A stretch of 64,000 bases of DNA from Eledone cirrhosa (Eukaryota > Mollusca > Cephalopoda > Octopoda > Eledonidae). The notes beneath the pieces are model-generated. The model saw only the letters and a program-made list of their open reading frames with translations, ran no database searches and was not told the DNA's origin. Shown one piece after another: positions 46,877-58,734 of the stretch. The DNA is taken from the NCBI GenBank assembly GCA_964016885.1, contig OZ024740.1, positions 200,073,537 to 200,137,536 of the forward strand, given 5' to 3'. How positions within the stretch are numbered: position 1 is the first letter of the stretch; each line of letters opens with the position of its first letter. The position numbers and the translations under genes were made by a program.

Positions 46877-47930
46877 TGTTAGGAATTTAAACTTTTAAAA
46901 TGTCAAGTTCATGTTTAATACCTGGTGGTTGTTTCTGATTAAACCATGCCATTTCCAATGAGTCACATAGCCAAATATGTTAACACTACCAATGACGGAA
47001 CACCCAAAAGTGAGAAAACCATCATGTATAGTTATTATATTTCTATGATTTAAATAATTAAGAATTCGAAGAGATTGAGTAAAGTAACTAGATTTCTCAT
47101 TATTAAGCTAATATATGGAACATAACGTGACTAGATTTATCTTAATGTTTATGATGGAACGTATTTAATTTAACATAAATACTTTACAACAACCAGGTTT
47201 GTCTCGTAGAATCGGTGGTGGTTTGAAGCGGTTAGAAGGGTAACATAGCAAAAGTATTGTATATTTTCCTTTCTGGGTTGTAACTAACTATACCTATTGA
47301 AAAGAAGGCTGATTTCTACTGTTTAGCAGATTGGTAATTTTAATACTCTAGCAACACGCTCCCTTCCTCTATTTTTCCATTTTTCAATATACTACTGATT
47401 TTAATATCAGTAAATTACTGGGCCGAATCAATGTATGTTAGAATCTTTGAAAAGTTCTTAAAAAAATACTCGTACGAATTAAATACATAAATGTTTCAGT
47501 CCAAAACAAAAGCAAGCTATTTCAAATTATATATTTTTGAATAATAAACGAGAATGTTCTCAAAGATTTGATGTCAGACGAAAATGTTTCTTTTTTTTTA
47601 AATTCTATATTTCACTGTTAGTCGTTGTAATATTTTGGTAAGATATACATTTCTACAATTCAAACTGTAAAGTCAAAATACAAAAGATGCAAAATATGAA
47701 GAATTTCTTACCTGAATCACAAACTGACGGGAAAAATAGTACTTTGCAAAATAAAATGCCTCGATCACAAACTTTGTTGCAACGAATAAATTGAGATGTT
47801 TGGTGATAGTGAGCAAAAAGTATCTGTATCCCTTATATATATATATACATAGATAAATACACACACACACACACATACAGACACACGCGCACACACACAC
47901 ACACACAAAATTGTGTGTGTGTGTCTGTAT
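46877..47930. other. AT-rich intergenic DNA
   Basis: No gene recognised. CA/TG repeats at 47860-47930 mark the 3' end of the following LINE. Confidence 0.4.
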
Positions 47931-47939
47931 GTACTTACT

Positions 47940-48600
47940 TGTACTTGTGTCGACATTCACCCTGGACGGGTTGAGCAGCCTCTTCCCTTGTCCTGACGGC
48001 ATCCCGAACCATGGCAGCCCACGCACGACAGTCCGGGATAGGTCACTGGAGATATCGAGCCAGTCACGGTTCCATCGGCGCAGACCGACCACCTGCGGAC
48101 GTGAGAGTTCGGAGTTGTCCTCCTTGATCGTGGTTGCCCAGGTCTTCAGCTGCCCGCCAAAGCGCTTGCGCCAGTTAGGGCGTGGAGGTAGGAGGAGAAC
48201 ATCGTGGTTCAGCTCACCCACAGGGCGCCGGGCTGCGTAACCAAACCATCTCAAGCGCCGTTGCAGAGGCACTGAAGGAAGTGGTCGAAAATTCAAGCGA
48301 AGACGAAGACTGGTGGTAGGTACCCGATCAACGCATCGGCAGCGAAGAATGCGGTGGAGACAGTCATTGTCGAAGACCCCCAGCCCTCGTTCATCGACTA
48401 CCCTCATAGGCCATTTTTCACAGCCATAGAGGAGGATAGTGCAAATGACGGCCTGGTAGATTCACCCTTTGGTCGCCGAGGTGATATCTCTTCTGTCCCA
48501 CAGACACCGCTGGGGCGCCCAAAAGCGGACCTGGCAGCACCTATGCGACGCTTGATCTCGGCTGCGCCCTTCCCGTTGGAACCATTGTTGAGCACAGGTA
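47940..48600 (-). pseudogene. LINE RT C-terminal region
   Basis: Continues the RT in two frames: 48595-48500 (AAEIKRRIGAARSAFGR), then 48460-47950 (AVICTILLYGCEKWP, VFDNDCLHRILRCRCVDRVP, RRLRWFGYAARRPVGELNHD, KRFGGQLKTWATTIKEDNSE, LRRWNRDWLDISSDLSRT). This C-terminal half is shared with the truncated LINE type at 5.85-6.4 kb in general design. The remaining residues to 47673 run into microsatellite and are not part of the protein. Confidence 0.8.
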
Positions 48601-50022
48601 AACGAAGGACTCCACATCCTCCAGGTCCACGCCTTCGAGAGTTATTGGCTGCCAGGCATCATGTGAGACCAGTGACGTCATGACTTTCGACTTGGCGGCA
48701 TTGATTCGTAGACCAACAGCGGCGGCTGCAGTGTGCACCCTTTTGAGAGCACCTTGTGCATCTGTCCCGTTAGCACCCATCAGCATGATGTCATCCGCGT
48801 AGCCCAGGTCTATCACCACGACCCCTCTCCCGACCTCTACGCCCGAGTAATCCCGGAGCGCTGTGTTCAGAGTGTACTCAATCGCGTAGTTAAAGAGAGT
48901 TGGGGATAGCGCACACCCCTGCCGAACACCAGTCCCAACATCGAACGACTCCGTGTCCCCACCATAGACCCTCACTCGAGCCCGAGTCGACCGGTAGTAG
49001 CCTTGTATGAGACAAAGCAGCTTCATTTGGATGCCGTCCGCCTGCATTATACGCCATAGGGCTTCCCAATCTACCGAGTCGAAGGCGGCTGCAAAGTCAA
49101 TGAAGCAGAGGACAGTAGGCTGTTGACGTGCCCACCGTTGTTCCAGGACACGCAGGAGAATGAAGATTTGATCAACATACCCCCTCCCTGGACGGAAGCC
49201 GCCCTGAGAAGGACGGGTACGGACGTCACGGATGGCCTGGTACCTCTTCAGCAGAGGAATTGCGAAGGTCTTGGCAGCAGCGTCAATTAAACTGATACCC
49301 TTGTAGTTGGAACACAGTTTCCTGTCACCTTTTTTGAAGAAGGGTAGGAGAGTCACCAGGGAACCGCCCCGTCGCCCATACAGAGGAGAATACTCAATGG
49401 GGCCAAGCTGCGAAGACATCAGGCTCGGCCTTGTAGACCTCAGCTGGAACGCCTTCCTCGCCCGGCGCATTGTTGTTCCGGAGTTTGTCAGGACACCACG
49501 TACCTCCTCGACCGTTGCATAGGCAGTGCTGCACCCGTATTCTTCTCCGAAAGGCTGCACGTAGGTTGGCGTGGATGGTGGCGGGTGGTTGAGCAGCTCG
49601 GAGAAATGGTCCCGCCATCGGACTAGCCGGTCATTAAGATTGGTAATGACCGCCCCGTTCCGATCACGGATCGTCTCGCTGATACCCGTACTGCTTCGGC
49701 TGGCCCGCTTCACCAGTTGGTAGAGCTTGCGCGAGTCACCACAGGCTGCTGCCCTCTTCGTCTGCCCCGCAAACTCGCGCCAGTGTACATTCCGATCGGC
49801 CCGATAAGCCCGAGATGTGCGATGTCTGAGATATCGAAGATTGGGTGCACCCTCGAGTCGGGCCACTCTCGCCCTCTCCGCGAGTTCAAGAGTGCCGCCG
49901 GAGATCCAGTCCCGATGGGGTCTTTGGGTCGACCCGAAATGCTCCCTGACCCCCTCAACCGTCGCCGTCCTGAGCGCCTTCCACTCCTGCTCCGGTTGCA
50001 GTTCCACTTCGTTACTCAGCAT
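48541..50022 (-). pseudogene. LINE reverse transcriptase domain
   Basis: Minus strand, open for 493 residues: YQLVKRASRSSTGISETIRD (about residue 101), FFKKGDRKLCSNYKGISLID (about 229), SQGGFRPGRGYVDQIFILLR (272), motif A CFIDFAAAFDSVDW (307-319), GVRQGCALSPTLFNYAIEYT (365), motif C LGYADDIMLMG with catalytic DD (406-415) and LRINAAKSKVMT (436). Residues about 183-222 are out of frame: the conserved APGEEGVPAEVYK lies in another frame at 49394-49618, so two compensating indels keep the ORF open. It ends by frameshift after VESFVYLCSTMVP. All catalytic RT motifs are intact, but the whole protein is not. Confidence 0.85.
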
Positions 50023-50189
50023 TTGGAATCGGTTTCGCAGCTCTAGCCGGAAAGCATTTCCAGCCTCAAACTTGAGTCGCGAAATGTCGATCCTTTTCTG
50101 GCGGTTAGGAGGAGGTTTCGCCCGCAGCCGCAGACGAAGGGTTGCTCAAACAAGAGTATGGTTTGACCCATGCTCACTGCCCGTATCAT

Positions 50190-50880
50190 ACCCCCGCCCC
50201 ATATGAACGCGAGTCCATCACTGAGCTGGCCCACCGAGATCTGACCAAGATGTAGTCAATCTGATTGGCCGTTCTTCCGTCATTGGATCTCCACGTGACG
50301 ATGTGACGCCGGGGATGGTGGAACCGGGTGTTGGTGACGATAAGACGATTGGCACCCGCGAAGGACACGAGCCGTTCACCGTTGTCACAGCGTACGCCCA
50401 GGGCGAAGCATCCTAGAATATACCGTGTTGTATCATCAGCCGGCCCGTCGGCGCATTCCACTCCCCAGCGACAAGGAGAACATCACTGGAGGGGACGCCA
50501 TCCACGGTTCTTTGGAGATCGGCATAGAACTGCGTCTTGTCCGCCTCGTCTGCATTGAGTGTGGGAGCGTAGACGGCAACTACGCTGATGTTGGAGATTT
50601 GAACCTTCAATCGAACCAGCGCGAGTCGATGTGAGATCGGCTGCCACGCCAAGCAGAGCCGCTGTTGTCAGTCACGCCACTATGGTGCAAGTGGTAGGAG
50701 ATGTCCTCGCCAGGAACTTTGATCGGAAGATGACCAACATCGGGAAGTCGAACTTCTGAAAGGCAAGCGACACTAACGCAGTACCTGTGCAGAGCCTTCA
50801 CTGGACACCATCGTCACGAAGTGTTCGGACGGTCCAGCACACCACCCTCAATTCCTTCCTTCGTCTGAAGAGCGGGACTA
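50190..50880 (-). pseudogene. LINE apurinic-like endonuclease domain
   Basis: Minus strand, frameshifted. About 50865: ELRVVCWTVRTLRDDG (start of the domain). 50801-50607: HRYCVSVACLSEVRLPDVGH, where the Glu of the SE(V/T)R motif is the metal ligand. 50652-50413: ISVVAVYAPTLNADE and LLVAGEWNAPTGR, in which the expected GDxN/GDFN Asp is Glu. 50461-50186: GNRYILGCF-like segment, NTRFHHPRRHIVTWRSNDGR and TANQIDYILVRSRW, where the QIDYI Asp is present. This is the exonuclease-endonuclease-phosphatase fold that nicks target DNA. Stops and three frameshifts make it non-functional here. Confidence 0.8.
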
Positions 50881-50900
50881 CTGCGGGAGTAGTCTGTAGA

Positions 50901-51313
50901 GCCATAGCGGTAGGGGCGCTGTTGCTTTGCATTGCGTTCGTAGAGGGAAGGCAATTTGTATTCATGGTTCGTATTTGTAGGATTCATGGAAGAAGTGTCA
51001 TGGGAGTAGTGAATTCACAAGCGGTCCTCTAAAAAATTCCGCATGTATATCCCGAACGAGGGGAGAAAAAGGTCCTGTCTGCCGCAGATTCTCCACAGAC
51101 GCAGAGACAGAAACGATTCGAAGCCGCCAGTTACCGGTGCAGACATATTTTGTCTGTGTGTGCCTTGATTTGGGTATAGAAAGAATTTTGTCTCTAGTTT
51201 TTATTGCCGGTTCAAAGGCCACTGCTCTTTTCAATAACTTCAAATAACAACGCCATATTTATATATTTATATTAAGCAGCGATTCTTTGCTTAAACTTTA
51301 ATCTGTTATTTTA

Positions 51314-51347
<34 letters not shown>

Positions 51348-51527
51348 GGGGGGACAGAGAGAGTAAGAAATGTGTGTGTGTTTGTTTGGTACACGTCTAC
51401 CTATCTATCTATCTATCTATCTATCTCTCCCTCCAACAGGAGGCTCAAACATGTGGCGCGCGAACTACTTTTCTATGGCTCGTGGTAGAACCAATATTTC
51501 AGAATCCATTATAACTGGTGTAAATAA
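50901..51527. other. LINE 5' flank and intergenic DNA
   Basis: No further domain. 51275-51320 shares about 45 bp with 58498-58540 (CAGCGATTCTTTGC..AAACTTTAATCTG), a repeat boundary. TA/GA/CTAT microsatellites at 51312-51425. Confidence 0.4.
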
Positions 51528-51742
51528 GGCGGTGAGCTGGTGGAATTGTTAGCACGTCTAGCAAAATTCTTAGCGGTACTTGCTCCGTTTTTAGGTTCCG
51601 AGTTCAAATTAGGCTGAACTCAACTTTGCCTTTCATCCTTTTGGGGTCGATAAATTAAGTTCCAGTTGTGAACTGGGAACGATGTAATCGACGGGACCCT
51701 AAACCCTAAATTTCATGCCTTGGTCCTATAGTAGAAATGGTT
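51528..51742 (+). mobile_element. tRNA-derived SINE, second subfamily
   Basis: Plus-oriented. The head is tRNA-like with GTTAGCACGTCTAGCAAAAT and box B (GAGTTCAAATTAGGCTGA), the body differs from the other SINEs (GGTCGATAAATTAAGTTCCA) and the tail is CCTTGGTCCTATAGTAGAAA. It has a distinct head from the GTATCGGTAGAGG type. Confidence 0.85.
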
Positions 51743-51879
51743 ATAACAAGGTGAAAATCATCACCCATCACCCTGTTTACCCACTGTGCCTCTCCTCCAG
51801 GACGTAATGGTCCTTTTATGTCCTTGAGTTTGAAACCCCTCTTCTACACACAAACGCACACACACACACACACACGCAT

Positions 51880-51929
<50 letters not shown>

Positions 51930-52950
51930 TTTACTTTTTTTCTGTCTCTGGACTACACCCATGCTGGAACATGACCTTGGTAAGTTATGGGGACGTTAAC
52001 AAACCAACAAGCATTGGTGGGAGCAAAACACAAACGCAATCACACACACATACATACATATATACGACGCGCTTCTTTTAGTTTCGGTGTATCAAATCCA
52101 CTCGCAGGGCTTTGGTCAGCCCGGGTAGTGGGACTGGACCAGGAATCATGTGGTTGGGAAGTAAGCTTCTTGTCACACTGCGCATATATATATATATGTG
52201 TATGTGTATGTGTATGGGGGGGGGGGATTTATCAAATTAACCATGAAAATAAAAAGAAAAAGTCGAGTTACACTATAACTTTGTTTATATTTTGTTGTTT
52301 TTATTTTTATTGTTAATTTAATACCTTATATCTGACTCTGTATCTAAAGAATTAATTCAGCGAAACACCGAACTTCTCTTTGGATTTTACAAGATTACAT
52401 TGAGTTCTATCCAGAGGTAGACCAGACTAAAAAAAGAAAATATATGTTGGTGTAAATGATAGCACAGTGGTCCGGATAACCAAAGATGTGGGTTCGACTC
52501 CCATGTACGTCAATACTCATCTTTTTCCATTTCTCCGAGGGTTCTTAACCCCACTATCAGGCTAAATCATTTCTTTAATTTCTTTAGTCAAAATACGGCG
52601 ATAGCTTACATTTCTAATAATTTCAAAATCACTCGCTGTTTCGAAAATATTCTTACTATATATATATATATATATAGCTATATACATAGGTGTATGCATG
52701 TATGTAGATATATATATATATAAATCTACATACATGCGTACATACATTTACCTATGTATATAGGTATGCATTTATACATTTGTATATATACATGCAATTA
52801 TATTTAAATGTGTAAGGATGTTGACATGAGTGATGTTTTTTGGTAAGGAGAGAATTTTGACTCCAGATTTTATTACCTAGGGAGATTAAATACCACAGCT
52901 CTGGCTAAAAGCTGACGAGATTGTTAACCTCATCAAACACCAACACCGTC
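51743..52950. other. Intergenic DNA with CA/TA repeats
   Basis: Microsatellites at 51846-51925 and 52180-52226. 52455-52520 has a tRNA-like arm (GTGGGTTCGACTCCCAT) after AGCACAGTGGTCC, probably a SINE or tRNA-derived repeat; I could not fold a complete tRNA. Otherwise nothing recognised. Confidence 0.4.
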
Positions 52951-52954
52951 CTGT

Positions 52955-53043
52955 GTGTGTATGTATGTATGTATGTATGTATGTATGTATGTATGTATGT
53001 ATGTATGTATGTATGTATGTATGTATGTATGTATGTATGTATG
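52955..53043. repeat. (GTAT)n tetranucleotide microsatellite
   Basis: About 22 perfect units. Confidence 0.95.
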
Positions 53044-53269
53044 TTCTTCTAGTTTTATAATTTCACAAATTTTTTCTCAATAGAGAGAAAGTCGGTTTCT
53101 AACATGGACACAAGACTCTCTCTTTGGAATTTACACATCAACTAGGTAGATTATGTATGCATGCATGTGTAGATATGGATGTTATTGTATGTGTGGATGT
53201 GGATGTTTTGAGTTGTAAGTGTGCATGTGTATATGCTTTGTATCTGTACATGTTATATGCAGTTATTAG

Positions 53270-53870
53270 ATGCAAAAATGTTACTATGTTTTACATATTT
53301 GGTTATACATGTTTGGTTTCGTCTGAATCTTTTATTAAGCACTTTTCTCTCATCTACCTTCATCAGGTGTCGGTTTTTGTCGCCAACAGCTTTCAATTCT
53401 TGTTTGAGGGTGATCAGCTTATATTGTTACCAAACATCGTCTCTATTTTATTTTTCACTCTTTGTTGGTGAGGAGTGAAGTTTTTTTGTGTTTGTTTGCA
53501 TGTAAGGAGCATTGTCACATATCCTATGGTTTTTCGTAGGTCAGTAATCTTTTTTTCTATTTTTGTTATATATGATGGTATTTTTGGTGGTGTTCTGTTC
53601 TTGTAAATATCTCTGCTATCACCAAGATAATGATTCACTGTCGTTGCTAAGGCATATAAACAGGCGTTGATTTGCCAAAATGTTGGGGTTTTTATCCGTC
53701 GTAAATATTCATCCCTTATTTCGTCAATAACACGTAATATTTCATTATTTGTTTTTTTATTAAACGTTGTCGTTTTAATACGTCCAGCAAGAGAGATATT
53801 TATACATGAATTAATTTCTCTCTGGAAGATTTCGTTGAGGGAAATTTTCAATTATTTATACTTTTGATTA
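53270..53870 (-). pseudogene. N-terminal fragment of an RLE-type LINE
   Basis: Minus strand, open from 53851 to 53414: INACLYALATTVNHYLGD, KNRTPPKIPSYITKIEKKIT, NFTPHQQRVKNKIETMF; after a frameshift LKQELKAVGDKNRHLMKVDE. The pattern (a short helix with LYA, then a basic WKxRI-like helix, LRKxI, then KxRI coiled region) matches the region upstream of the RT in the element at 58.7-62.9 kb. RT, zinc finger and endonuclease are absent. Assignment rests on pattern similarity only. Confidence 0.55.
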
Positions 53871-53984
53871 TTATCATTATCGATAGTATTTTCCACAACA
53901 GTCGAAGTAAACTCGGCTGGTAAACGTGGTGTCAACTCTCTTCGATTATTATTATTATCGATAGGCGATTATTATTATTATCGA

Positions 53985-54069
53985 AGGGCGGTGGATTGGC
54001 AGTATCGGTAGAAGGTCGGACGCCATGCTTTGACGCATAGAGTTACGGCAATTGACATTCTGAGTTCAT
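53985..54069 (+). mobile_element. SINE head fragment
   Basis: GGTGGATTGGCAGTATCGGT to CTGAGTTCATG: the tRNA-like head only, truncated in box B. It is preceded by ATT/TATCG repeats (53945-53984). Confidence 0.8.
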
Positions 54070-54439
54070 GTATGTATGTATGTGTATGAGTGTATGCATT
54101 GCTTTTTTTTCTTGTCGTTTCTGTTGTTCTTGTAACTTGTCAAAGTTGAAGTTGTCCTTATTTTCATTTTCTTTCATTTCTTTCGTTTTCTTTTATCACC
54201 CTAGGGAATTCGTTGACAAGCTTCTTTTATTTATTTTCTTCGTTTTCTTCACTCAAATGCATTCACACTGGCTATCTCAGAGACTACAAATATGGTTTAC
54301 TAGCAGTGGTACCTGGTGTTGCTACGGGATAAGGTATTTTGGAAAGCGGGCCGCCAACAGAACTAATCGTGGAAAAACTGCATACCTGGACAATATGTCA
54401 AGAAAATAAACAGAATACTCTGATGGCTGGATAATCTTT

Positions 54440-55250
54440 AAGATTTTCCTCGATGAAGAAGGAAAAATGCAGGTTTTCACCTAATGCGGGCCGTAGGGGA
54501 CCAAGAAAATGAATTTGTTTTATGTGCATAATATGTTTTGAAATTTCGGGAAAATCAGCTAGACGTAACGCCTCCAAAAAGCCCTAAAAAGCTGAGAGAA
54601 TGGAGTTGTTCACCCAATGCGGGCCCTAGGCCATAAAAAAGTTGGATTTTCTTTGCTCACGGTATGAAGAAGAGACTGGCTAATACATAGTTACAATTTC
54701 AAGGAAATCAGTCTGACGTAACGCCTCAAAAACCCCTAAAAACCTGAAAAAACGCAGTTTTTTACCTAATGCGATCACTCTAAGAGATTAAAATGTTGAA
54801 TTTTATGTGCATAACACTCCCTGAAACATAAGTATTACACATGTAAAGTTTGAAAAAACATCGGTTGGGTACTTCTCGAGTTTTAATGATTCAAACTCCC
54901 AGACACAGACACACACCCAACACATACACACATACATACATCTCAGGGAAGTGACGTAATGTAGACAGCCAGACATACAGAGAGATATTATAAGGGTGCG
55001 ACGTTATATGTATGTATCTATCTAAAAAGAGAAAGACTAAGAATTATAGAGAGAGATCGCTAAATCGCCTAATGCGGTCCCTAGGGCGTTGAAAATTTGA
55101 ATTCCTTTTTGCTCAAAACACTCCCACGAAATATAAGTATTACATGTGTAAAACTTGAAAACAGTGGTTGGGTGGTTCTCGAGTATTAGGGATTCAAACT
55201 CACACACACACACACAGACATCCTCAGTTTTATATATATAGATAAAACTT
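54440..55250 (+). repeat. Interspersed repeat ending in TTTATATATATAGAT
   Basis: It contains four spaced copies of CCTAATGCGGGCCCTAGG-like sequence (54482, 54613, 54768, 55068) and paired copies of AGACGTAACGCCTC. It ends at 55229-55244 with TTTATATATATAGAT, like the repeat at 61345-61845. No ORF. Confidence 0.6.
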
Positions 55251-55339
55251 ATCTACGGAAATAGCCTTCCAGTGCCCCCCCTCCCCCCGATTCACCCCCC
55301 CCCCCCCTCAATCCCCCCTTGCTTCATAAAATGAGTATA

Positions 55340-55640
55340 TCAAATGTTAGGGTTTGGGCTAAAACCGGATAACTCACTGTTAGGTGTGGTGCTGTAGGAG
55401 AGTTTGATGGTATTTTTGTTGATTATGTTGTGGTAGCGGTGTTGTAGTGGGAAGTGTTTTTCGATGAGCGTAAAGAAGATTTTCCCGATAGGTGTTGTCA
55501 CCTCGGCGTTGTGGGGGGAGGATTGAACCATTTTACGTTGCGTGAGCGGCGGTGTTGCCTGCTGGTTCCGTTAATGGAAGCGGGACAGTAGGATATTTCC
55601 TCCCGGAAGCCACTCCGCTTGAGGGCCTGGTTGTAATTGT
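55340..55640 (-). pseudogene. Second PLE linker fragment
   Basis: Partial copy of 56860-57060: minus-strand REEISYCPASI, VKWFNPP, GKIFFTLIEKHFPLQHRYHN, NTIKLSYSTTPN. It lies 3' of the main minus-strand copy and inside the same inverted structure. Confidence 0.75.
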
Positions 55641-55647
55641 GAGGGAA

Positions 55648-57938
55648 TTTTATGAGTTAGTAGTAATCGGCCAAATCTATCTTACAATGACAGGTCAACA
55701 AGTAGGGGGCCAAAATACTAAAAAAAAACAATACGAAATAATAATTCAGAGACCCGAATCTAATACGAAATATTAATTCAGAATCCCGAAAATGAATATT
55801 AATACGATATATAAGAGTACCGCTACAATACATACATTCTAATACAAACTACATAAATGCTCGTACGATATATATGAACAATTTAATACGAAAAATTAAT
55901 TCAGAATACCCCCCCCCCCCCCCAAAAAAAAAATGTAAATACTGATATACGAGAAACTAAAGCAGAGATACCACTAAGAAATCTAGAAATCATGGAAATG
56001 GGGCAGCAATCAGATAAGCAAGCAAGTATCTGGGGTCTAGCACATCTGCTATAAAAAGCGGAGTCGGCCAATTCTATCGTAGAATAGGGGGGGGGGGTAC
56101 TGAGGCTACAGAGGACCGGAGGGCTGCCGCGGGGTGGACGAGAAGGTGAAGAGAACGACGACAAAGAAGGAGATCTTGGGTGGAAGGACTAGGAAGGGAT
56201 GGGAGGAAGAAGAAAATATAGAGGAAACGATAAAAATATATAAGAAAATGTTACGTCTACCTTTGTAATTAGGGGTTACCCATTACAAAGTCGGCAAGTG
56301 GAGTGTTACAGCCCTTGTTTAAGCCCCCCCCCCGGGTTATTATGGGGTTTGAGGGCGAGGTAAGTCCTACGCAATCTGTGTTTGCATGCAGTTACCAGTT
56401 CGTCTTTCTTGTTTAGGAGTTGGTCCGTCGAAAACAGCATTTGTAATGTTTCCTCCGAGCCTAATTTACACGGACGGCGTCCTCCCGTATAAGAGTTGGC
56501 TCTGGACAGTAAGCTCCAAGTCAGATTATAGGTTATATTGTTATCTTTGAGGTCCCAGATGTGGCCCGAAAGTGTAGTGGCGTGACGTCGGGTCGGGTTT
56601 CGGAAAGTATGTCTGTGTTGGTATAGCTGGGTCTTGAAGTCACAAGCGGTTAATCATATATAAGCTTTGTTGGAGATGTCCGTGTTCACGTTGCACTGGT
56701 AGATCACATTACGATCTCTGTATCTGTTGTCGAGGGGGCAAATGGAGCCACCAGGACAGTTACACCTCCTGGTCGGCTCTCCACTGCTATCTAGGTTATT
56801 TCTTCCATAGGAGTTGAGTTTTTTGTTGTTAGAGTAGGCGATGTTTTGTGCAAAGTTAGGTGTGGTGCTGTAGGAGAGTTTGATGGTATTTTTGTTGATT
56901 ATGTTGTGGTAGCGGTGTTGTAGTGGGAAGTGTTTTTCGATGAGCCTAAAGAAGATTTTCCTGATAGGTGTTGTCGGGAGGATTGAACCATGTTACGTAA
57001 TGGAAGCTGGACAGTAGGATATTTCCTCCCGCAAGCCACCCCGCTTGAGGGCCTGGTTGTAATAAGGCGCATGCTCCTCGAATATCTGCTCATTAGATGA
57101 CAAACGAGATATGCGGAGGGAGATGTTTTCAACCAGGTTATTGGTGATATTTCTAGGATGGTTTGACCGGCGGTGGATGTAGCGCAGGTTGTCGTTTGGT
57201 TTCCTGTATGGGTAGTACAGATCATTATCGAGGTCAAGGGCAACGTCGAAGAAGTTTACTCGGGTTAGGGACGTTTGTAGGGTTATTTTAAATCCCCAAT
57301 CGCGGAAGAAGCTGATTAATTGTATACGGACCCGGTCTGTACTACTGGGATTGTACCCTTTAAGGGTAAGGAGCCCATCATCACGGTACAATCCACCGCC
57401 GAATGCAGGAAACATATCAGTGGTTTAACTCGTAGCAATAATCCTATAAGTTCTGTGACCACAGCCAAATCCGTTGCGCCAATATTGACGTCGAAGGGGG
57501 AGTCGGGAGCTCTCTTTATCCATTTGGAGTTGTCGAAAAGTAGGACGGTCTTCCTGGTGTGGAGGATGATATTTCTTTCCTGGTCGGTGATGGGCGCAAA
57601 TGTCTCGGCAAAGTCCAAGGCGGCCGTAAGGAGCGGTAAGGTAATTGAAGCATAGGGGGATTCTGAATTAATTTTTCGTATTACATTTTTCATATATATC
57701 ATACGAGCATTTATGTAGTTTGTATTAGAATTTATGTATTGTAACGGTACTCTTATATATCGTATTAGTATTCATTTTCCGGATTTCTGAATTAATACTT
57801 CGTATTAGATTCGGGTCTCTGAATTATTATTTCGTATTGTTTTTTTTTTAGTATTTTGGCCCCCTACTTGTTGACCTGTCATTGTAAGATAGATCTGGCC
57901 GATTACTACTAACTCATAAAATTCTCTCACTACAATGT
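55648..57938 (-). mobile_element. PLE copy flanked by inverted pseudo-LTR ends
   Basis: 55648-55915 and 57660-57938 are inverted copies (for example TTGACCTGTCATTGTAAGAT). The coding part between them is minus-strand, so the 57.7-57.9 kb arm is the inverted 5' stub. G/C homopolymers at 55908-55923 and 56086-56096. Confidence 0.75.
56380..57680 (-). pseudogene. PLE RT (C-terminal half) and GIY-YIG endonuclease
   Basis: Minus strand, truncated just after RT motif A. 57660-57430: SPYASITLPLLTAALDFAET, ITDQERNIILHTRKTVLLFD, motif B NIGATDLAVVTELIGLLL. A frameshift leads to 57415-56993: motif C GGGLYRDDGLLTL, FFDVALDLDNDLYYPYRKPN, RSNHPRNITNNLVENISLRI. After a further shift: FFRLIEKHFPLQHRYHNIIN, RCNCPGGSICPLDN (knuckle), NKAYI followed by a stop exactly at the Gly of the YIG motif, ACDFKTQLYQHRHTF (catalytic Arg is Gln), GHIWDLKDNNITYNLTWSLL, CKLGSEETL (second Cys lost) and CKHRLRRTYLALKP. 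Same family as the 26.3 kb fragment. Inactive. Confidence 0.85.
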
Positions 57939-58734
57939 CGTATTTAGTATTCCTTCCCACCTATTAAACTTTTCTATAGTTTAGCAGTATCAGTGAGAGA
58001 TTTGATGATTGTGGTAGGGGAATAGTAACCAGAAATTGTGTTTTTTAATATTTTTAACATTCTTATATTTCTATATATTTACTCCATATAGATTTACTTA
58101 TTGTTTCGACTTCCTCCCCCTCCCCCTCTCTAGTATACTTCTCTTGACCTCTTATCCTTAGGATTCTGCTGTAGTTGTCACTTTCAACGCACGACTAGGT
58201 TTCCTCCACTCCCTCTCCCTCTTTCTTCTACTGGCACATTCAGCTACCCCTTCCTTCCACAAAATGCCATGATAGAATTATGTGTTTCAACAACAAACTT
58301 TTGACCAATCCTTGTGACAATCAGTTTTACCATATATGGAATTACCCCTGAGAAGCTCGGCTATGCATTTACCAGGATACAAGTTTTCATTTAGTCCAGA
58401 ATTAGCCGTCGAAACGGCCTGAGCTCAGCCGTCGGGGTCCTACTCGTTCCTATATATATATTTATATAGTTTCAGAAGACCCCGTTGAAGGTGAAAGCAG
58501 CGATTCTTTGCATAAACTTTAATCTGTTATTTTAATAAATATTTGCTCTATGTTTTTTATATTCGATATATATATATCATCATTATCGAGCCATCTTCGG
58601 ATTTTAGTCTTCACATTTATTAGTATTACTATTATTATTATTATAGTTGCATTTATCTTTCTTTATGTTCAGTTATCACCAGTGACCTCAAGAGACAACA
58701 AGGTCCGCCATGTTCAAATAAGAAGATACATACA
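57939..58734. other. Intergenic DNA
   Basis: AT-rich. Shares a short repeat with 51.3 kb and has a small hairpin AGCCGT..ACGGC near 58405. No gene. Confidence 0.4.

Larger units (their letters stand above)
47935..50900 (-). mobile_element. APE-type LINE (RTE-like), GC-rich
   Basis: Minus-strand element with endonuclease, RT and C-terminal region in order, ending at a (CA/TG)n tract. It is visibly much richer in G+C than the DNA around it. Confidence 0.8.

Noticed and set aside
52455..52520. tRNA gene candidate
   Set aside because: A T-arm-like and a box A-like sequence are present, but no acceptor stem or full cloverleaf can be formed; more likely a tRNA-derived repeat.
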